Shown one piece after another: positions 1-10,379 of a DNA stretch of 64,000 bases. The stretch lies in NCBI GenBank assembly GCA_963585895.1, contig CAUZXS010004357.1:62001-126000 (forward strand), in the 5' to 3' direction. Under the pieces are notes generated by a model. That model did not search any database, was not told the DNA's origin, and saw only the letters and a list, made by a program, of their open reading frames with translations. The DNA comes from Sepioteuthis lessoniana (lineage: Eukaryota; Mollusca; Cephalopoda; Myopsida; Loliginidae). Numbering within the stretch: the first letter of the stretch is position 1; every line of letters begins with the position of its first letter. Both the position numbers and the translations under genes were made by a program.

Positions 1-516
1 CGTGATAGAAAAGTGATTTTTTAAGCCTGAAATAATCCCGACAAAACCAGGGGTCGACTAATAATACGGCAGGACTAAAATTCAAACATTTACCAATTAC
101 TGGTCAACCAATGGAACTGTACTTCAAGTAATCGATATATACCAAATGCTAAAACTCCAGCAGACAGCCATAAAAATTTCCAACTTAAACTCGTGTTTGG
201 TAAACAATTTAACACATTTAACAAATTAATACAGATATACATAATACTAAAACTATGAGACAAATTAAGTATAATATCAACGTTATGTTACATGCCGTTT
301 CCAACAGCTGATGCTAGGACAGTAATCACTAAACGGAAGGTCTCAATAGACTAGTGTTTATTTGAGAGTCACAGAAGCCTATTGTATATTTAAAGGTCAA
401 TCTATACAGCAGACATAGACATAGATTTAGAGCAAAATTTTAAGTTAAAAATCTTGACTTAAATACCAGGTCGATTTGTACGCCACAATTTACGATAAGA
501 ATGAAGTGATTACTTG
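1..516. other. AT-rich sequence, nothing recognised
   Basis: No coding, tRNA-like or repeat signature was recognised here. The block ends at the target-site duplication of the family E insertion that follows. Confidence 0.4.
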
Positions 517-528
517 ATCAAAATGATA

Positions 529-1206
529 TTGCCCAGTTGGCTGGGACTGTAGAATACACCGACTGCACCTTTGCATAGGGGTAAGATCCTCCCAGTGAGT
601 GTCCTGCATATTACAATAAACGATCTGACGGTCAGTGATGCTGGAGCTTTGGGGAATGCGGAGCACCGCTTCATTGCCATTGCTCTCAGGTCCACTCTGG
701 CTCGGAATGGTAGCACCTGATAGGGCCTTATCTATGCGTTAAATAGAACTAACTGCAAACTTATGCTAAACTGAATTATATGAATTAGAACTGCTTGACT
801 AAATTGAATAGCTTGAAATAGAAATGTTTTTGACAAATAAATTGTTTACTTACATTTAAAATGCGTGCTTATGTTAAAATGAATTGTTTGAAATGGAACT
901 GTTTTTGATATTGAAATTCTACTTACACTAAACTGAATTGTGTAATATAGAACTATTTTGACATTTAACTGTGTTTAAACAAACTCTGTACTTATACTAA
1001 CCTGAATTAGCTGAATTAAAACTGTTTGACAAAACTGAATAGCTTAAAATAGAAACGTTTTTGATAATTTAAAATGTGAACCCATGCTAAACTGAGTTAT
1101 TTAAAATAGAACTGATTATTTGCATAAAAATGGATTTGGCGTTAAATAACCTTCAAAGGTTGATATGACATAAAACTCAACCAACCAACCAACCAACCAA
1201 CCAAGT
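529..1206 (+). mobile_element. Family E retroelement, near full length
   Basis: The head (529-745) is a conserved block that recurs at least ten times in the window. The body (745-1130) is a degenerate 50-60 bp minisatellite built on CTGAATTGTTTGAAATAGAA. The end (1131-1206) carries the conserved terminal hairpin and a (CCAA)n tail. A 12 bp direct repeat, ATCAAAATGATA, lies at 517-528 and again at 1207-1218, which fits a target-site duplication and fixes both ends. No tRNA promoter or ORF is visible, so it is probably the non-autonomous partner of an unidentified LINE. The target duplication and tail point to retroposition; the mobilising partner is unknown. Confidence 0.75.
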
Positions 1207-1218
1207 ATCAAAATGATA

Positions 1219-1796
1219 GTGAATATACATTTTTGTACCGAATCTAATTAGTAGCATTGTCGGAAGGCGCCCGGTGACTGCAATCTCTGCAGAGACGTAA
1301 GATCCATACTAATTGTTAGTAAGTTTTGATGTAAGTCCTCAAATTATACTCTCATCCATTGGCGCTTAGTACAATTTAGATATTATTTTTAAGACCGAGT
1401 AAATAAGCTTAAATGTTATTGTGTTCGTTCAAATAACTGATTTATGCTATAAGAGATTTATTATGTAAATGGAAGCGGAATAGACGTAATGTTACGCGGT
1501 AGGTGCCAAATTTCAACATTCTCATTTCTCTTGTAGGCATATCGTCTGCAAGGTCCTGTCTAAGACAAAGTGCTGGTTCCTGTTATGGTTCCGTATATTA
1601 GACAAATAGAACTAGTAATAAAATTAATCTATAGCGTATCACTTAATGGATACAAATGATTGGAGGAATTCTCTACTGCAGCTGACATGCTGGACTGCAA
1701 CATTGACGTAAGCGAGTATTAATACGATCACTTCCAGATAAATACCCTTGGAAAAAGAATGAACCTCCTTACCCCTCCAGATATGGGTTAAATCGT
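1219..1796. other. Unassigned AT-rich sequence
   Basis: No ORF of interest and no match to the other repeats in the window was seen. Confidence 0.3.
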
Positions 1797-1810
1797 TCCA
1801 TTATTTTTCT

Positions 1811-1867
1811 TTTGAAAGGATTGTTTAGCAGTAAATAGCCAAGGAAAGTTGATATGTCATTAAAAAA
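1811..1867 (+). repeat. Family E 3' end, solo
   Basis: A diverged copy of the E terminal hairpin (AAATAGCC...GTTGATATGTCAT) directly abuts a Dong-like fragment. The E head is absent, so this is a 5'-truncated insertion or remnant. Confidence 0.5.
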
Positions 1868-1878
1868 CAAAAAAAAAA

Positions 1879-2275
1879 ATCCAACAATGCACAATCCAGC
1901 ACCTGTCCTAGAAAATGAGACGCATAAACTCCTAAACTTTGCTGTCCCAACGGACCACAGAATAAATCTGAAGGAAAGTGAAAAGAAGGATAAGTATCTC
2001 GACCTTGCTAGAGAATTGAAAAAAGCTGTGGAACATGAAAGTAACGATTGTGCCAATTGCGATTGGTGCTTTAGGCACAATAACTAAAGGATTATTAAAA
2101 GGCCTGGAGGACTTGGAAGTTGGCGGACGGGTAGAGACTATCCAAACGACAGCATTGCTGAGAACGGCCAGACTTGCTGTCAATCAGACTCCAGTGAGTT
2201 TTTCACATCAGCCTTAGCTGATGGTTTATCAGCTAAGGCTGATGTGAAAAACACTAATGAGTAAAATAATAATCA
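1879..2275 (+). mobile_element. Dong/R4-like non-LTR retrotransposon, C-terminal remnant
   Basis: Frames read NPAPVLENETHKLL, then FAVPTDHRINLKESEKKDKY, then in another frame MKVTIVPIAIGALGTITKG and LEDLEVGGRVETIQTTALLR. These match the C-terminal end seen in better copies in this window, downstream of the reverse transcriptase. Relative to the copy at 23733 the segment holding the RPD endonuclease motif is deleted between HKLL and FAVP. Several frameshifts make it a pseudogene. The 3' end runs into AATAAT repeats and abuts an opposite-strand copy tail to tail. Confidence 0.75.
2197..2258. repeat. Perfect inverted repeat at a Dong-like 3' end
   Basis: TTTTTCACATCAGCCTTAGC and its complement face each other across a loop of about 5 bases. 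The arm is the normal 3' untranslated motif of the Dong-like element duplicated in inverse orientation. It was probably made during insertion or by template switching. Confidence 0.7.
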
Positions 2276-2705
2276 TTATTATTTACTCCTTTAGAGTTTT
2301 TTTTACATCAGTGTTAGCAGATTGCTTTTCACTGGAGTTTGAGTGACAGCAAGTCTCCTCAAGTCTCCAGGACTCGTCTCAGTATTCTGGCTGTGCTCAA
2401 TAATGCTATAGTCTGGATGGTCTCCGTCCTCCAACTTCTAAGTCCTCCAGGCCTTTTAATAATTCTTTAGTTGCGCCAAAAGCACCAATCACAATTGGTA
2501 CAATCGTCACTTTCATGTTCCACAGCTTTTCAATTCTCTAGCAAGGTCCAGGTACTTATCCTTCTTTTCACATTCCTTCAGATTTATTCTGTGGTCAACC
2601 GGGACAGCAAAGTCGACAATTTTGCAAGTTCTCTTCTTTTTGTTGATTATCATAAGGTCTGGTCTTCTGGCCGGGATAAGATGATCCATTTGTATGTTAA
2701 AGTCC
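2276..2705 (-). mobile_element. Dong-like retrotransposon, endonuclease-end fragment
   Basis: The minus strand reads LIPARRPDLMIINKKKR, CKIVDFAVPVDHRI and CEKKDKYLDLARELK. RRPD followed by about 14 residues and then VD resembles the PD-D/E core of the restriction-like endonuclease that R2/R4/Dong elements carry after the reverse transcriptase. The 3' untranslated sequence and (ATT)n tail lie at 2276-2400. The reverse transcriptase is missing (5' truncation) and stops are present. Confidence 0.75.
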
Positions 2706-2712
2706 CATATGA

Positions 2713-2717
2713 GTTTA

Positions 2718-2763
<46 letters not shown>
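2713..2763. repeat. (ATT)n microsatellite between Dong-like copies
   Basis: About 16 ATT units separate two minus-strand Dong-like copies. On the element's strand this is the (AAT)n tail of one copy or the target of the next. Confidence 0.9.
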
Positions 2764-2764
<1 letters not shown>

Positions 2765-2765
2765 C

Positions 2766-2960
2766 TTTAAGAGTTTTTCACATCAGTGTTAGCTGATGGT
2801 TTTTCACTGGAGTTTGAGTAACGGCAAGTCCACTCCAATCTCCAGAACTCCTCAGCATTCTTGTCGATCTTAGTAATACTGTTGTCTAAAATATCCTCTT
2901 GTCGATTTATTTATCAGTCTTCCAGTGCATTTTTGGGATTGTTCCAAGAATTACAATTAT
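2766..2960 (-). mobile_element. Dong-like 3' end, short copy
   Basis: It begins with the same 3' untranslated motif (TTTTTCACATCAGTGTTAGC on the plus strand). It continues into a diverged version of the last coding block and then stops at AT-rich repeats. It is strongly 5' truncated. Confidence 0.65.
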
Positions 2961-2984
2961 TATAATCATTATTACAATTATTAT

Positions 2985-3560
2985 TTACTCCTTGAGAATT
3001 TTTCACATCAGCGTTAGCTTATGGCCTTTCATTGAGTTTTGAGGGATAGCAAGTCTCCTCTAGTCTCCAGGATCCGTCGCAGTATTCTGACCGTTCTCAA
3101 TTATGTAGTAGTTTGGATGGTCTCCGTTCGTCCTGTTATTTCCAAGTCCTCCAGTCCTTTTATTAATCCTTCTGTAACTGTACCAAAGGCACCAATTACA
3201 ATTGGTATAAACGTCACTTTCATGTTTCATGGTTTTTTTTTATTCCTTAGCAAGGTCGAAGTACTTATCCTTCTTTTCATTTTCTTTCAATTTTACTCTA
3301 TGGTCAGCCGGGAGAGCAACGTCCACAATTTCGGAAGTTCTATTATTATTATTATAAGGTTTGGTCGTCTAGCCGATATTAGGGGATCAGTTTGCTCGTT
3401 AAAATCCCATAGGAGTTTAATTATGTGTGTCATTCACCGGGAAAGATGCTGGGTTGCGCATATACCATTTGTTCGTATGGTCAAATGTAAATTTCTTGCA
3501 CAACTCCCAGTGGATCATCTTACACACCCAGTCGTGTCTAGTCTTATACTCCTTCTGTGC
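2985..3560 (-). mobile_element. Dong-like fragment with zinc-knuckle and endonuclease region
   Basis: The minus strand contains LSELAQKEYKTRHDWV, then IHWELCKKFTFDHTNKWYM, a damaged endonuclease block, and VDVALPADHRVKLKENEKKD. Order and content match the region after the reverse transcriptase, where a CCHC motif precedes a restriction-like endonuclease in this clade. A TTA-rich insertion and frameshifts interrupt the RPD motif. The long plus-strand reading frame over it (3039-3572) is an antisense artefact. Confidence 0.7.
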
Positions 3561-3562
3561 CA

Positions 3563-3830
3563 ATTCGCTTAGTTTTTCACCCTGGCGTTAGCTGATGGTC
3601 TTTCACTTGAGTCTGAATGAGAGCAAGTCATCTCAGGTCTCCAGGACTTTTCTTAGTATTCTGACCAACCTCAACAATGCTGTAGTTTGGATGGTCACCG
3701 CTTGTCCTCCGATTTCCAATTCCTTTAGTTGTTTTACTAAGTCTTTGGAGATCGTTCCACGTGTACCAATTACAAATGGTCACCTTCATGTTCCATAGCT
3801 TTTTAGTTCTCTGGCAAGTTCTAAGTATAT
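3563..3830 (-). mobile_element. Dong-like 3' end, fifth copy of the cluster
   Basis: Plus-strand text TTTTTCACCCTGGCGTTAGC, followed by a diverged copy of the terminal coding block, marks another minus-strand 3' end. It is bounded by (ATT)n at its upstream side. Confidence 0.65.
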
Positions 3831-3845
3831 TATTATTATCATTAT

Positions 3846-4122
3846 CATATTTACCAACCCCTCCGCTCGGGCAGGATATAACACAAGGTCAATTTTTAAG
3901 CAGTGTTTAACAGGTTTGAATTCAGAGTTTTCCTTCTCCTAGACTAGTAGCCTCACCAGTCTGTCCTACTGTTTACCCATAGCTGAGAGGAGAAAAATTG
4001 GATTCATACCTTTCCCAAGGCTATTCGTGCTATGTGAAATGCAATCAGTCTCGTCCAGGATTTGAACTCGTGTCGCCGTGTCCATTTCCTACGACGATAA
4101 CCATTACACCACGGGCATTATT
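3846..4122 (-). mobile_element. SINE-A (tRNA-derived)
   Basis: Read on the minus strand it starts GCCCGTGGTGTAATGGTTAT (A-box region) and has GAGTTCAAATCC (B box). The body is conserved among all SINE-A copies and ends GGTTGGTAAATA. It should be a Pol III-transcribed non-autonomous retroposon moved by a LINE in trans. About 275 bp, complete or nearly so. Confidence 0.85.
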
Positions 4123-4231
4123 ATTATTGTTATTATTATTATTAAATAAAAATAGTTAATTAAAATTTATTGGCATCTGATCCTATCATTTCAAATCATA
4201 TTAATGCGTACAAATTATTTGTATTAGATAT

Positions 4232-5118
4232 CATCATCATCATCATGTCGTGCTGGTAGCATGGATATCCTGACCCTCTCTCGCTACTTTTCCCTATCGT
4301 TCATCGCTTCCGGCAGGTCTTCTGGACAACATCCCGTATCCTCACATAGTTGCTGAATGTATATTCGTGCTGGTCGTCCTGCTTTTGCACGGCCATGTGT
4401 GGGGGCCCATAACAATACATCACTTATGAGTTCGTCCCTGCTTCTCCAGCAGTGTACTACATGTCTGGTTCGTCTAACTTGAATAGTTTTCGTGATAGGA
4501 GGCAGGTGACCGTACAGTTGGTGTCTTGTGGGGTGTTGCCGCCAGAACTTGTTCAAGATTGCTCGCAGCATTCTTGTGTAATCGCCGTCTAGCTTCTTCT
4601 CCAGCCGTTTTGTTAGAGTCCATGTAGTGCATCCATATAGCAGTATCGATGCGACTGCTGCCTGGAAGAAACTGCGTTTCATTTTATCGGTTAGGTCTGA
4701 TTTCCATATAATCGATAGCCTATTGCTAGCTGTCCATGCTTTCGTTAACCTCGTGTCGATGTCCTTTTCGGTTGATGCGACGCTGCTTCCTAGGTAAGTG
4801 ATTTTGTCAACTAGTTTAAGAGGGGTTCCGTCTAGTGTGGAGATGTCACCCGTTTGATTATAGCACATATATTCCGTTTTGTGTGCATTGACATAGAGGC
4901 CTATGCCTGCGGCTACTCGTTCCAAACTATGCAGTAGTATTTCGGCTTGGTTGGGTGTATTTGCCAGTATCGATATGTCATCGGCGTAGTCGGCGTCGGT
5001 AATTGTTTTTGCGGGGTACCTTCTGCTTCTTCTCTTTGTCAGCTCGAAGCCTTTCTCTCTGATTTTGTTAATGGATATTCTAAGTACGTCGTCTAGACAA
5101 ATGATAAAGAGGTAATGG
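4232..5118 (-). mobile_element. RTE-like LINE, 5'-truncated insertion with target duplication
   Basis: The minus strand is open from about 5110 to 4284 and encodes the end of a reverse transcriptase. DADYADDISIL near the start is the YADD catalytic box (motif C). It is followed by YLGSSVASTEKDI, LLYGCTTWTLTKRLEKKLD, RTRHVVHCWRSRDELISDVL and GRAKAGRPA. The YLGS block and short 3' end with an (ATG)n tail are typical of RTE-type LINEs. A 24 bp perfect direct repeat starting GTACAAATTATT lies at 4208-4231 and 5119-5142, the product of target-primed insertion. The endonuclease and most of the reverse transcriptase are missing. Exact clade is inferred. Confidence 0.88.
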
Positions 5119-5142
5119 GTACAAATTATTTGTATTAGATAT

Positions 5143-5496
5143 GAATACTTGAAACTATAACTGTAAACTTATTACATCTGTTTTTAAACACTGGTATTGT
5201 AACTAAGTATTAGGTGTTAACCAGTTTAAAAGAATTGAGATGATACATTTTTGTACCAAACTGGCTGTTATATGATATTATATAACTGGCTGTTATATGA
5301 TGTTATATGATATGTTATCATATGATAATTTGCATATAATTGTATGATATCAAGTATTCCTAATATTAAAAACATTTATAATTCTATGTCAGAGTCGATC
5401 TGGGAGTAATGAAAGTGGCACTCTACAGAGCTCCAGAATTAGAGCCTCATCTTCAGATGTAGTTTTGTGTTCTATCTAGGGTACCCTCATTTAGGA
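5143..5496. other. AT-rich sequence with TATATGA reiterations
   Basis: Local iteration of ATATGATATTATAT-type words at about 5267-5350. No gene or known repeat family seen. Confidence 0.4.
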
Positions 5497-5792
5497 GGTG
5501 CCCGTGGTGTAATGGTTATCGTCGCAGGATATGGACACGGCGACACGAGTTCAAATCCTGGACCTGACTGATTTCACAGCATTTTCACATAGCACTAATA
5601 CCCTTGGGAAAGGTATGTATCCAAATATACTCCCTCCAGCTATGGGTAAATAGTAGGGCAGACTAGGTTCTTCAGTCTTGGCGAGGCAAATGGTCTAGGA
5701 GAAGGAAAACTCTGAACTGAAACCTGTTAAACTCCGCTTAAAACTGACCTTGTGTCACATCCTGCCCGAGTTGAGGGGTTGGTAAATATGTT
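5497..5792 (+). mobile_element. SINE-A (tRNA-derived)
   Basis: The head reads GGTGCCCGTGGTGTAATGG with a B box GAGTTCAAATCC about 45 bases on. The conserved body continues to GGGGTTGGTAAATA. Same subfamily as the copy at 3846. Confidence 0.88.
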
Positions 5793-5940
5793 CTAGGATA
5801 CCCTCATGAGTGGAGGGGTCTTACTCTTCTGTGGAAGATGTCATGTACGTATTATAAGCCTCATCAACAAGTTTAACATGTGACGCTAAAATTTCAGGAT
5901 CAACTTCTTTATTTATCATTAACTTTCTTTCCTTAGATTT

Positions 5941-6250
5941 AAGCTGGATATTTTTATTTAGATATTTTTCAAGTTAGGTCTAATGTTGTCAGCATTTCGA
6001 TTTTTGGGTTACCTCCCTTGAATTTGAATCTTTACTTCCCCTATAGAAACTAAAATTAAAAAAAAAAATTATACGAACTTGAATTTTGCTGTCATTTCTA
6101 TTTTTATCACAACATTTTTTTCTCGCAGCTATCGACAAAAATGTCAATTGTAAATCCGAAAAGAACACCGTCAAAAAATACAATTCCAAAACCTTATGAC
6201 AGTACAAAAGACAGTGTTCTTTCTTTCTTTCGGTAATTCTTGAAAACGAA
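5941..6250 (+). repeat. Family G dispersed repeat, copy 1
   Basis: Shares long stretches with 8637-8886, including GGTTACCTCCCTTGAAT and GACAAAAATGTCAATTGTAA in the same order. No ORF or promoter is recognised; class unknown. Confidence 0.6.
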
Positions 6251-7306
6251 CATTTTGTCGATACCTCCAACGACCGCAAGTTTTTAGGCGAATAATCCTA
6301 TGTGTCATGGAAATACAGATTTGTTTTTGGTTTTTTTTATGCTGCAATTTTGTTATTGGTTTCAGGGGTTCAATGATGTAGTGATTGGTAAAAGATAATA
6401 GCAGTGTGATGAAGTTAAACATGGTTCTCTCTTTCTATATCAGTTCACTAGACTTACAAAAGAATCTTTGCCTTAAGTTATATCTGAATAAAGCTTAAGT
6501 AAAGCGATCCTCTTTTTCGACTTTTATTGAAGTCAGATAATTAAATCTGAATTATGAACTCTTCTACGAGAAATAATAACCATCTTTGATAATTCCATGT
6601 CAAAACTTGATTCCTTTCCAAATGTCTGATTGGAATCAACTTTTCAATGTCTCATTAAAATTTTTAAAATTGAAATTTTTCATTTTTCCGAAATCCTTTG
6701 CTTGCATACAGTTTCATAATACTGTGACGGTGCCTAAAATATTTATCCCAGGACGGGAGTTTAATTTTTGCACGTGTGAAGTCGGGGCCGTCTGGCACTT
6801 TATCCCTCGCAAAATAACTCCTAGTTAAGATTCCCCTTTTGGGCATATGGGAACTGGCAGATAATGTGGGGGTTAATTTGAGGCCAGACTGACTGCCGCC
6901 GGCAAGGGATTTCCAAATTTCCCATTACACACACTCACCAGGCCACTTCGTCTTCCTACCCACTAGGCTAATGGAAGACATGGACCTCTAGGTTTAGATA
7001 TAATATTATTATTTACTGTAGTCGACAATTCCAATTTCCCGTGTAATATTTTTAAAGGCGAATAGGACATTTAGCGAGAATAAATTGAAGCGAATGAAGC
7101 TGAAAAGGAATATGCAAAAGAAGGCAACTCGATAGGCAAACAACACCACGAATAAGTTTCGACACGAGGGGGCATTTAAAATATAACAAGGTTTTTAATA
7201 CGTGCGGACACAAGCAAATATTTAAGGTGCCGGCTATATTACCAGCAGACAATATCAAATACAAATGTCTTTCTTTCTTCCTTTTTCCTTTCTTTCTTCT
7301 TTATTT

Positions 7307-7312
<6 letters not shown>
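6251..7312. other. No gene recognised
   Basis: Mostly AT-rich. A more GC-rich patch at 6730-6970 has a weak tRNA-like A-box string on the minus strand but no convincing B box. Confidence 0.3.

Positions 7313-7341
<29 letters not shown>
7313..7341. repeat. (GA)n microsatellite
   Basis: About 14 GA units. Confidence 0.9.
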
Positions 7342-7342
<1 letters not shown>

Positions 7343-7384
7343 CATACAACTGCAATACTTAGGAAGGGTGGCGGGAGAAAACAG

Positions 7385-7625
7385 TTTTAAGGTTTACTTA
7401 GCTTCTTCGACGGGCTTCTTCTGAGATTTCTTTTTTTTTTTCACGGGCTAGCAGGATTCTGTGGAGTTTGGCTTGAAGGCACCGGTTATCCTCTTGTCCA
7501 AGATTATTTCCGCTTTTCCCCGGAGTTTCGGCAACTGTTTCAATACATCTTGTCACGCCAACTGCTGTCCTGAAACTCGACTCCGGTTCTTCGCCCGGGG
7601 TTTGGCATCAGATCACACGTCCTCT
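7385..7625 (-). pseudogene. Possible eroded host-gene fragment, lysine-rich end
   Basis: One minus-strand frame reads SDAKPRAKNRSRVSGQQLA, stop, QDVLKQLPKLRGKAEIILDK, RITGAFKPNSTESC, stop, PVKKKKKSQKKPVEEAK, stop. Apart from two in-frame stops the composition is protein-like and basic, with a lysine-rich tail typical of nuclear or nucleolar proteins. Upstream on the same strand are a CCGGAAGT (ETS-type) site near 7690 and an ATTGG box, so a promoter-derived segment is possible. I do not recognise the family. It could be a retro- or segmentally copied gene end, or chance. Confidence 0.25.
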
Positions 7626-8085
7626 CACGGCGACCTCCGTCCTAAAAACTGAATTCTTTATCCGTATTTTATTCTGACGAAAGGGCTACTACTTCCGGCT
7701 TTAGGGTTCTGACCAATCATTTGGCCTCTTTCTTCTTCCTCACCCTGTCTGGCGATTCCTTTGGGCAACTATTATATGGAGTGCAGATAGCTTGACCTAC
7801 ATTCTAATTTCCTCTTTTAACGGTCAATCTTTGGGGCCTGTTAATTCAACCACGTGACAATACCAACTATTCATATATAACATAAATAATTGGCACAAAG
7901 TTGCCTGCTTTTAAGTTTTCTTTTTTAATACTCATACTTTACTTTTTGGGACTTTAAAAATAAAAAGATAACATAAAAAAAAACTCGGAATATGAGCTCA
8001 GGTAAAAAAAGTCATGCATAACAGTAGTATTCATAGTAATGTAAGATCATTAATTTTATAAGTCCCAAAATTTCATCCTGAACTA

Positions 8086-8350
8086 GCAGACATAGTGTAA
8101 TGGTTATAGGCGTTGGTTTCCAAAGCTTCTAAAAGAGACAATCATCAGGAGGTTACAGGTTCAATCCTGACTGCCGGCGTAAAAATACAGGAATACTTAT
8201 GGTTAACAGAATCAGAACAAGTGACCCTCGTGGATTAAATAAAGTTCAAAGTTCCGTGTAGGCTCCTGAGTTCGACAAACACCTGAATAAAGCGGGAGGA
8301 CATATCGGCCGAAATGTTGTGAATATAACTATCAAGACGATGGTCCGAAA
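8086..8350 (+). mobile_element. SINE-D (tRNA-derived)
   Basis: The head has a tRNA-like A box (ATAGTGTAATGGTTATAGG) and B box GGTTCAATCC. The body contains GGTAACAGAATCAG-like text. The end carries CACCTGAATAAAGCGGGAGG and GGCCGAAATGTTGTG, the diverged form of a CTGAAGA/GAAA module found in the two other copies. Non-autonomous retroposon. Confidence 0.75.
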
Positions 8351-8636
8351 ATCCTGAATGATAACAATCACGCTTCGTCTAAAAAAATCCGGACAGCTAA
8401 GCAGACGTTTCCTATGTCATGTATGTATTTATTCAATCTCTTGTCAGCCTTGGGTAGGTTACGAAACAAAGTCAGTTTTTCGAATTCAGTTGTTTAGTCT
8501 GTCCTACTAATAACCATATTATTTCATGTGTCATGAAGCGCTGAAATTTCAGATTCTATTTATTCGTTCTTTTATTTTACAATTTTTTCAAATGAAGTTA
8601 TTAAAATCTTTCCATTAATATTAGTTGGTAAATTTT

Positions 8637-8886
8637 TTTTCGGATATTTTTCAAGTCACGTTTACTGACAATATTTCGATTTTTCGGTTACCTCCCTTGA
8701 ATATATTTTCTTTACTTCACCTACGAAACTACATCTTCTTTTTGAAAACTAAATCCTGCGGTCATTTTTTTTAAAAATTATTTTCATCAGAACATTTGAC
8801 AAAAATGTCAATTGTAAATCTGAAAAAAAAGGGCATCAGTGACACAATTCCATCATTTTTTGTTCTTTTAGGAATATTTGAAAATT
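8637..8886 (+). repeat. Family G dispersed repeat, copy 2
   Basis: Second copy of the repeat at 5941-6250, same orientation, roughly 75 percent similar by eye. Confidence 0.6.
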
Positions 8887-9234
8887 GAGAAGGAGAGACA
8901 GAGACAGAGACAGACAGACTGATAATCATTTTCTAAGATTAGATTATTTGTGATATAAGCCCCCCCCCCAATATGGGGCACTTTGTGAAGAATGAACCAC
9001 TAGTAATGATCTACAAGCCTCGTTTGCTGATCACGCCTCTGCGTTTGGAACAAGGCCAGAAGTACAAAGGGTTCGTGATAATCAAATCATTAGTAATGAT
9101 GTGTTAGATTATTTTGCTAACCAGACAAGGCTCTGCAGACAGATAGATATGAAACTACTGGGATAGATAGCTAGATAGCTAGATAGATATAAAAGGGATT
9201 GAGATGAATATGAAAATACTCTTAAACGCATACA

Positions 9235-9270
<36 letters not shown>

Positions 9271-9639
9271 TTTCTATCCTGCACAGGGCAAGAAATAAAT
9301 TCCATCTCAAATTTCTAGAAGCGATTTATATTTTTATGAATCGCCCCTCTCTGTGCAGGCAGTTAAACTGTCACACTCTTGATACATTTGGGGAACTTCT
9401 GGATACGGGGGTTACTTAATTTTTTCCCCCTCTATCTGGCCATTCTACTTATATATTATAGATATATACCCCGTTTTTATTTAAATTTTCTGGTGTCCTA
9501 AACTTGAAAAGTACCGGACGAAAAGGGTTCTTCGTCGTTTTACTGTTTTACTTTGTTCCCCGACTATAATCACCAATAGTGTCTCTACTTATTATATTGT
9601 ACAAATTTTGCTGTACTCATAAATTAATTAAATAAATAA

Positions 9640-9690
<51 letters not shown>
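8887..9690. repeat. Microsatellite-rich stretch (GACA, GATA, TA, GT)
   Basis: Contains (GACA)n near 8898, (GATA)n near 9140-9190, (TA)n at 9240-9266 and a compound (TA)n(TG)n at 9641-9689. The short ORFs over these tracts are translated dinucleotides. Confidence 0.85.
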
Positions 9691-9691
<1 letters not shown>

Positions 9692-10379
9692 TAAAACTGA
9701 TAACAAAGATAGATATGAATATATTGAAGTAAATATATAATTTTCATGCTTTCTATTTTTCTTTTTGTTCTTTCTTTCTTTTTTATCTTATGACTCGAAA
9801 TCTTTCTCGATAAACAAACGTAACATAAATTCAATACAATATTCCTAATAAGTCAAATGAAGTAATTTAAAACATCAAACGCTGATTCGCCAGTTAAACG
9901 GCCAATTTTCTTATGCATATTTTACCCGAGGATTTTGTGTTTCACATTTCTAAACATCCATCGTTAACTTAAAATCATTAATATCATCCCTCATGGCCCT
10001 GGTGATGGTTCAGTTGAACCGAAACGCTATTGTGTCGACCTCTCAATAAATCTCTCCTTTCACTTGGATTGTTGTTATCAGTTTTACTATATATATATAT
10101 ATATATATAGATAGATAGATATGAACAGATTGAAATATATAGATGAATTGGTGTAACATACCCACACATGAATATTGGAAACGTACATAGAATGTTCCTA
10201 ACATATATACATAGAACATAGGAATCCCGAAACACGAAACACTTACGACTTAGTTCAGGTACGAAACTTTTTATTATCTTAAATGAAGTTAAAAGGTTTT
10301 TCGACATAAGGAGAGAGGCACAATCTTTCTATGCTGACTTTTCCATCTCCCCACCATCACGTGCGCACCTGCCACAAGG
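9691..10379. other. No gene recognised
   Basis: AT-rich with (TA)n(GATA)n at 10087-10122. The ORF at 9984-10307 crosses the microsatellite and shows no domain. Confidence 0.35.

Noticed and set aside
3039..3572. 177-codon plus-strand ORF
   Set aside because: It is antisense to a recognisable Dong-like C-terminal region.
5497..5570. Functional tRNA gene
   Set aside because: The A and B boxes belong to a SINE head repeated many times with a conserved non-tRNA body; the cloverleaf is incomplete.
6840..6990. Possible tRNA-like sequence on the minus strand
   Set aside because: An A-box-like string is present but no acceptable B box or cloverleaf was seen, and there is no second copy.
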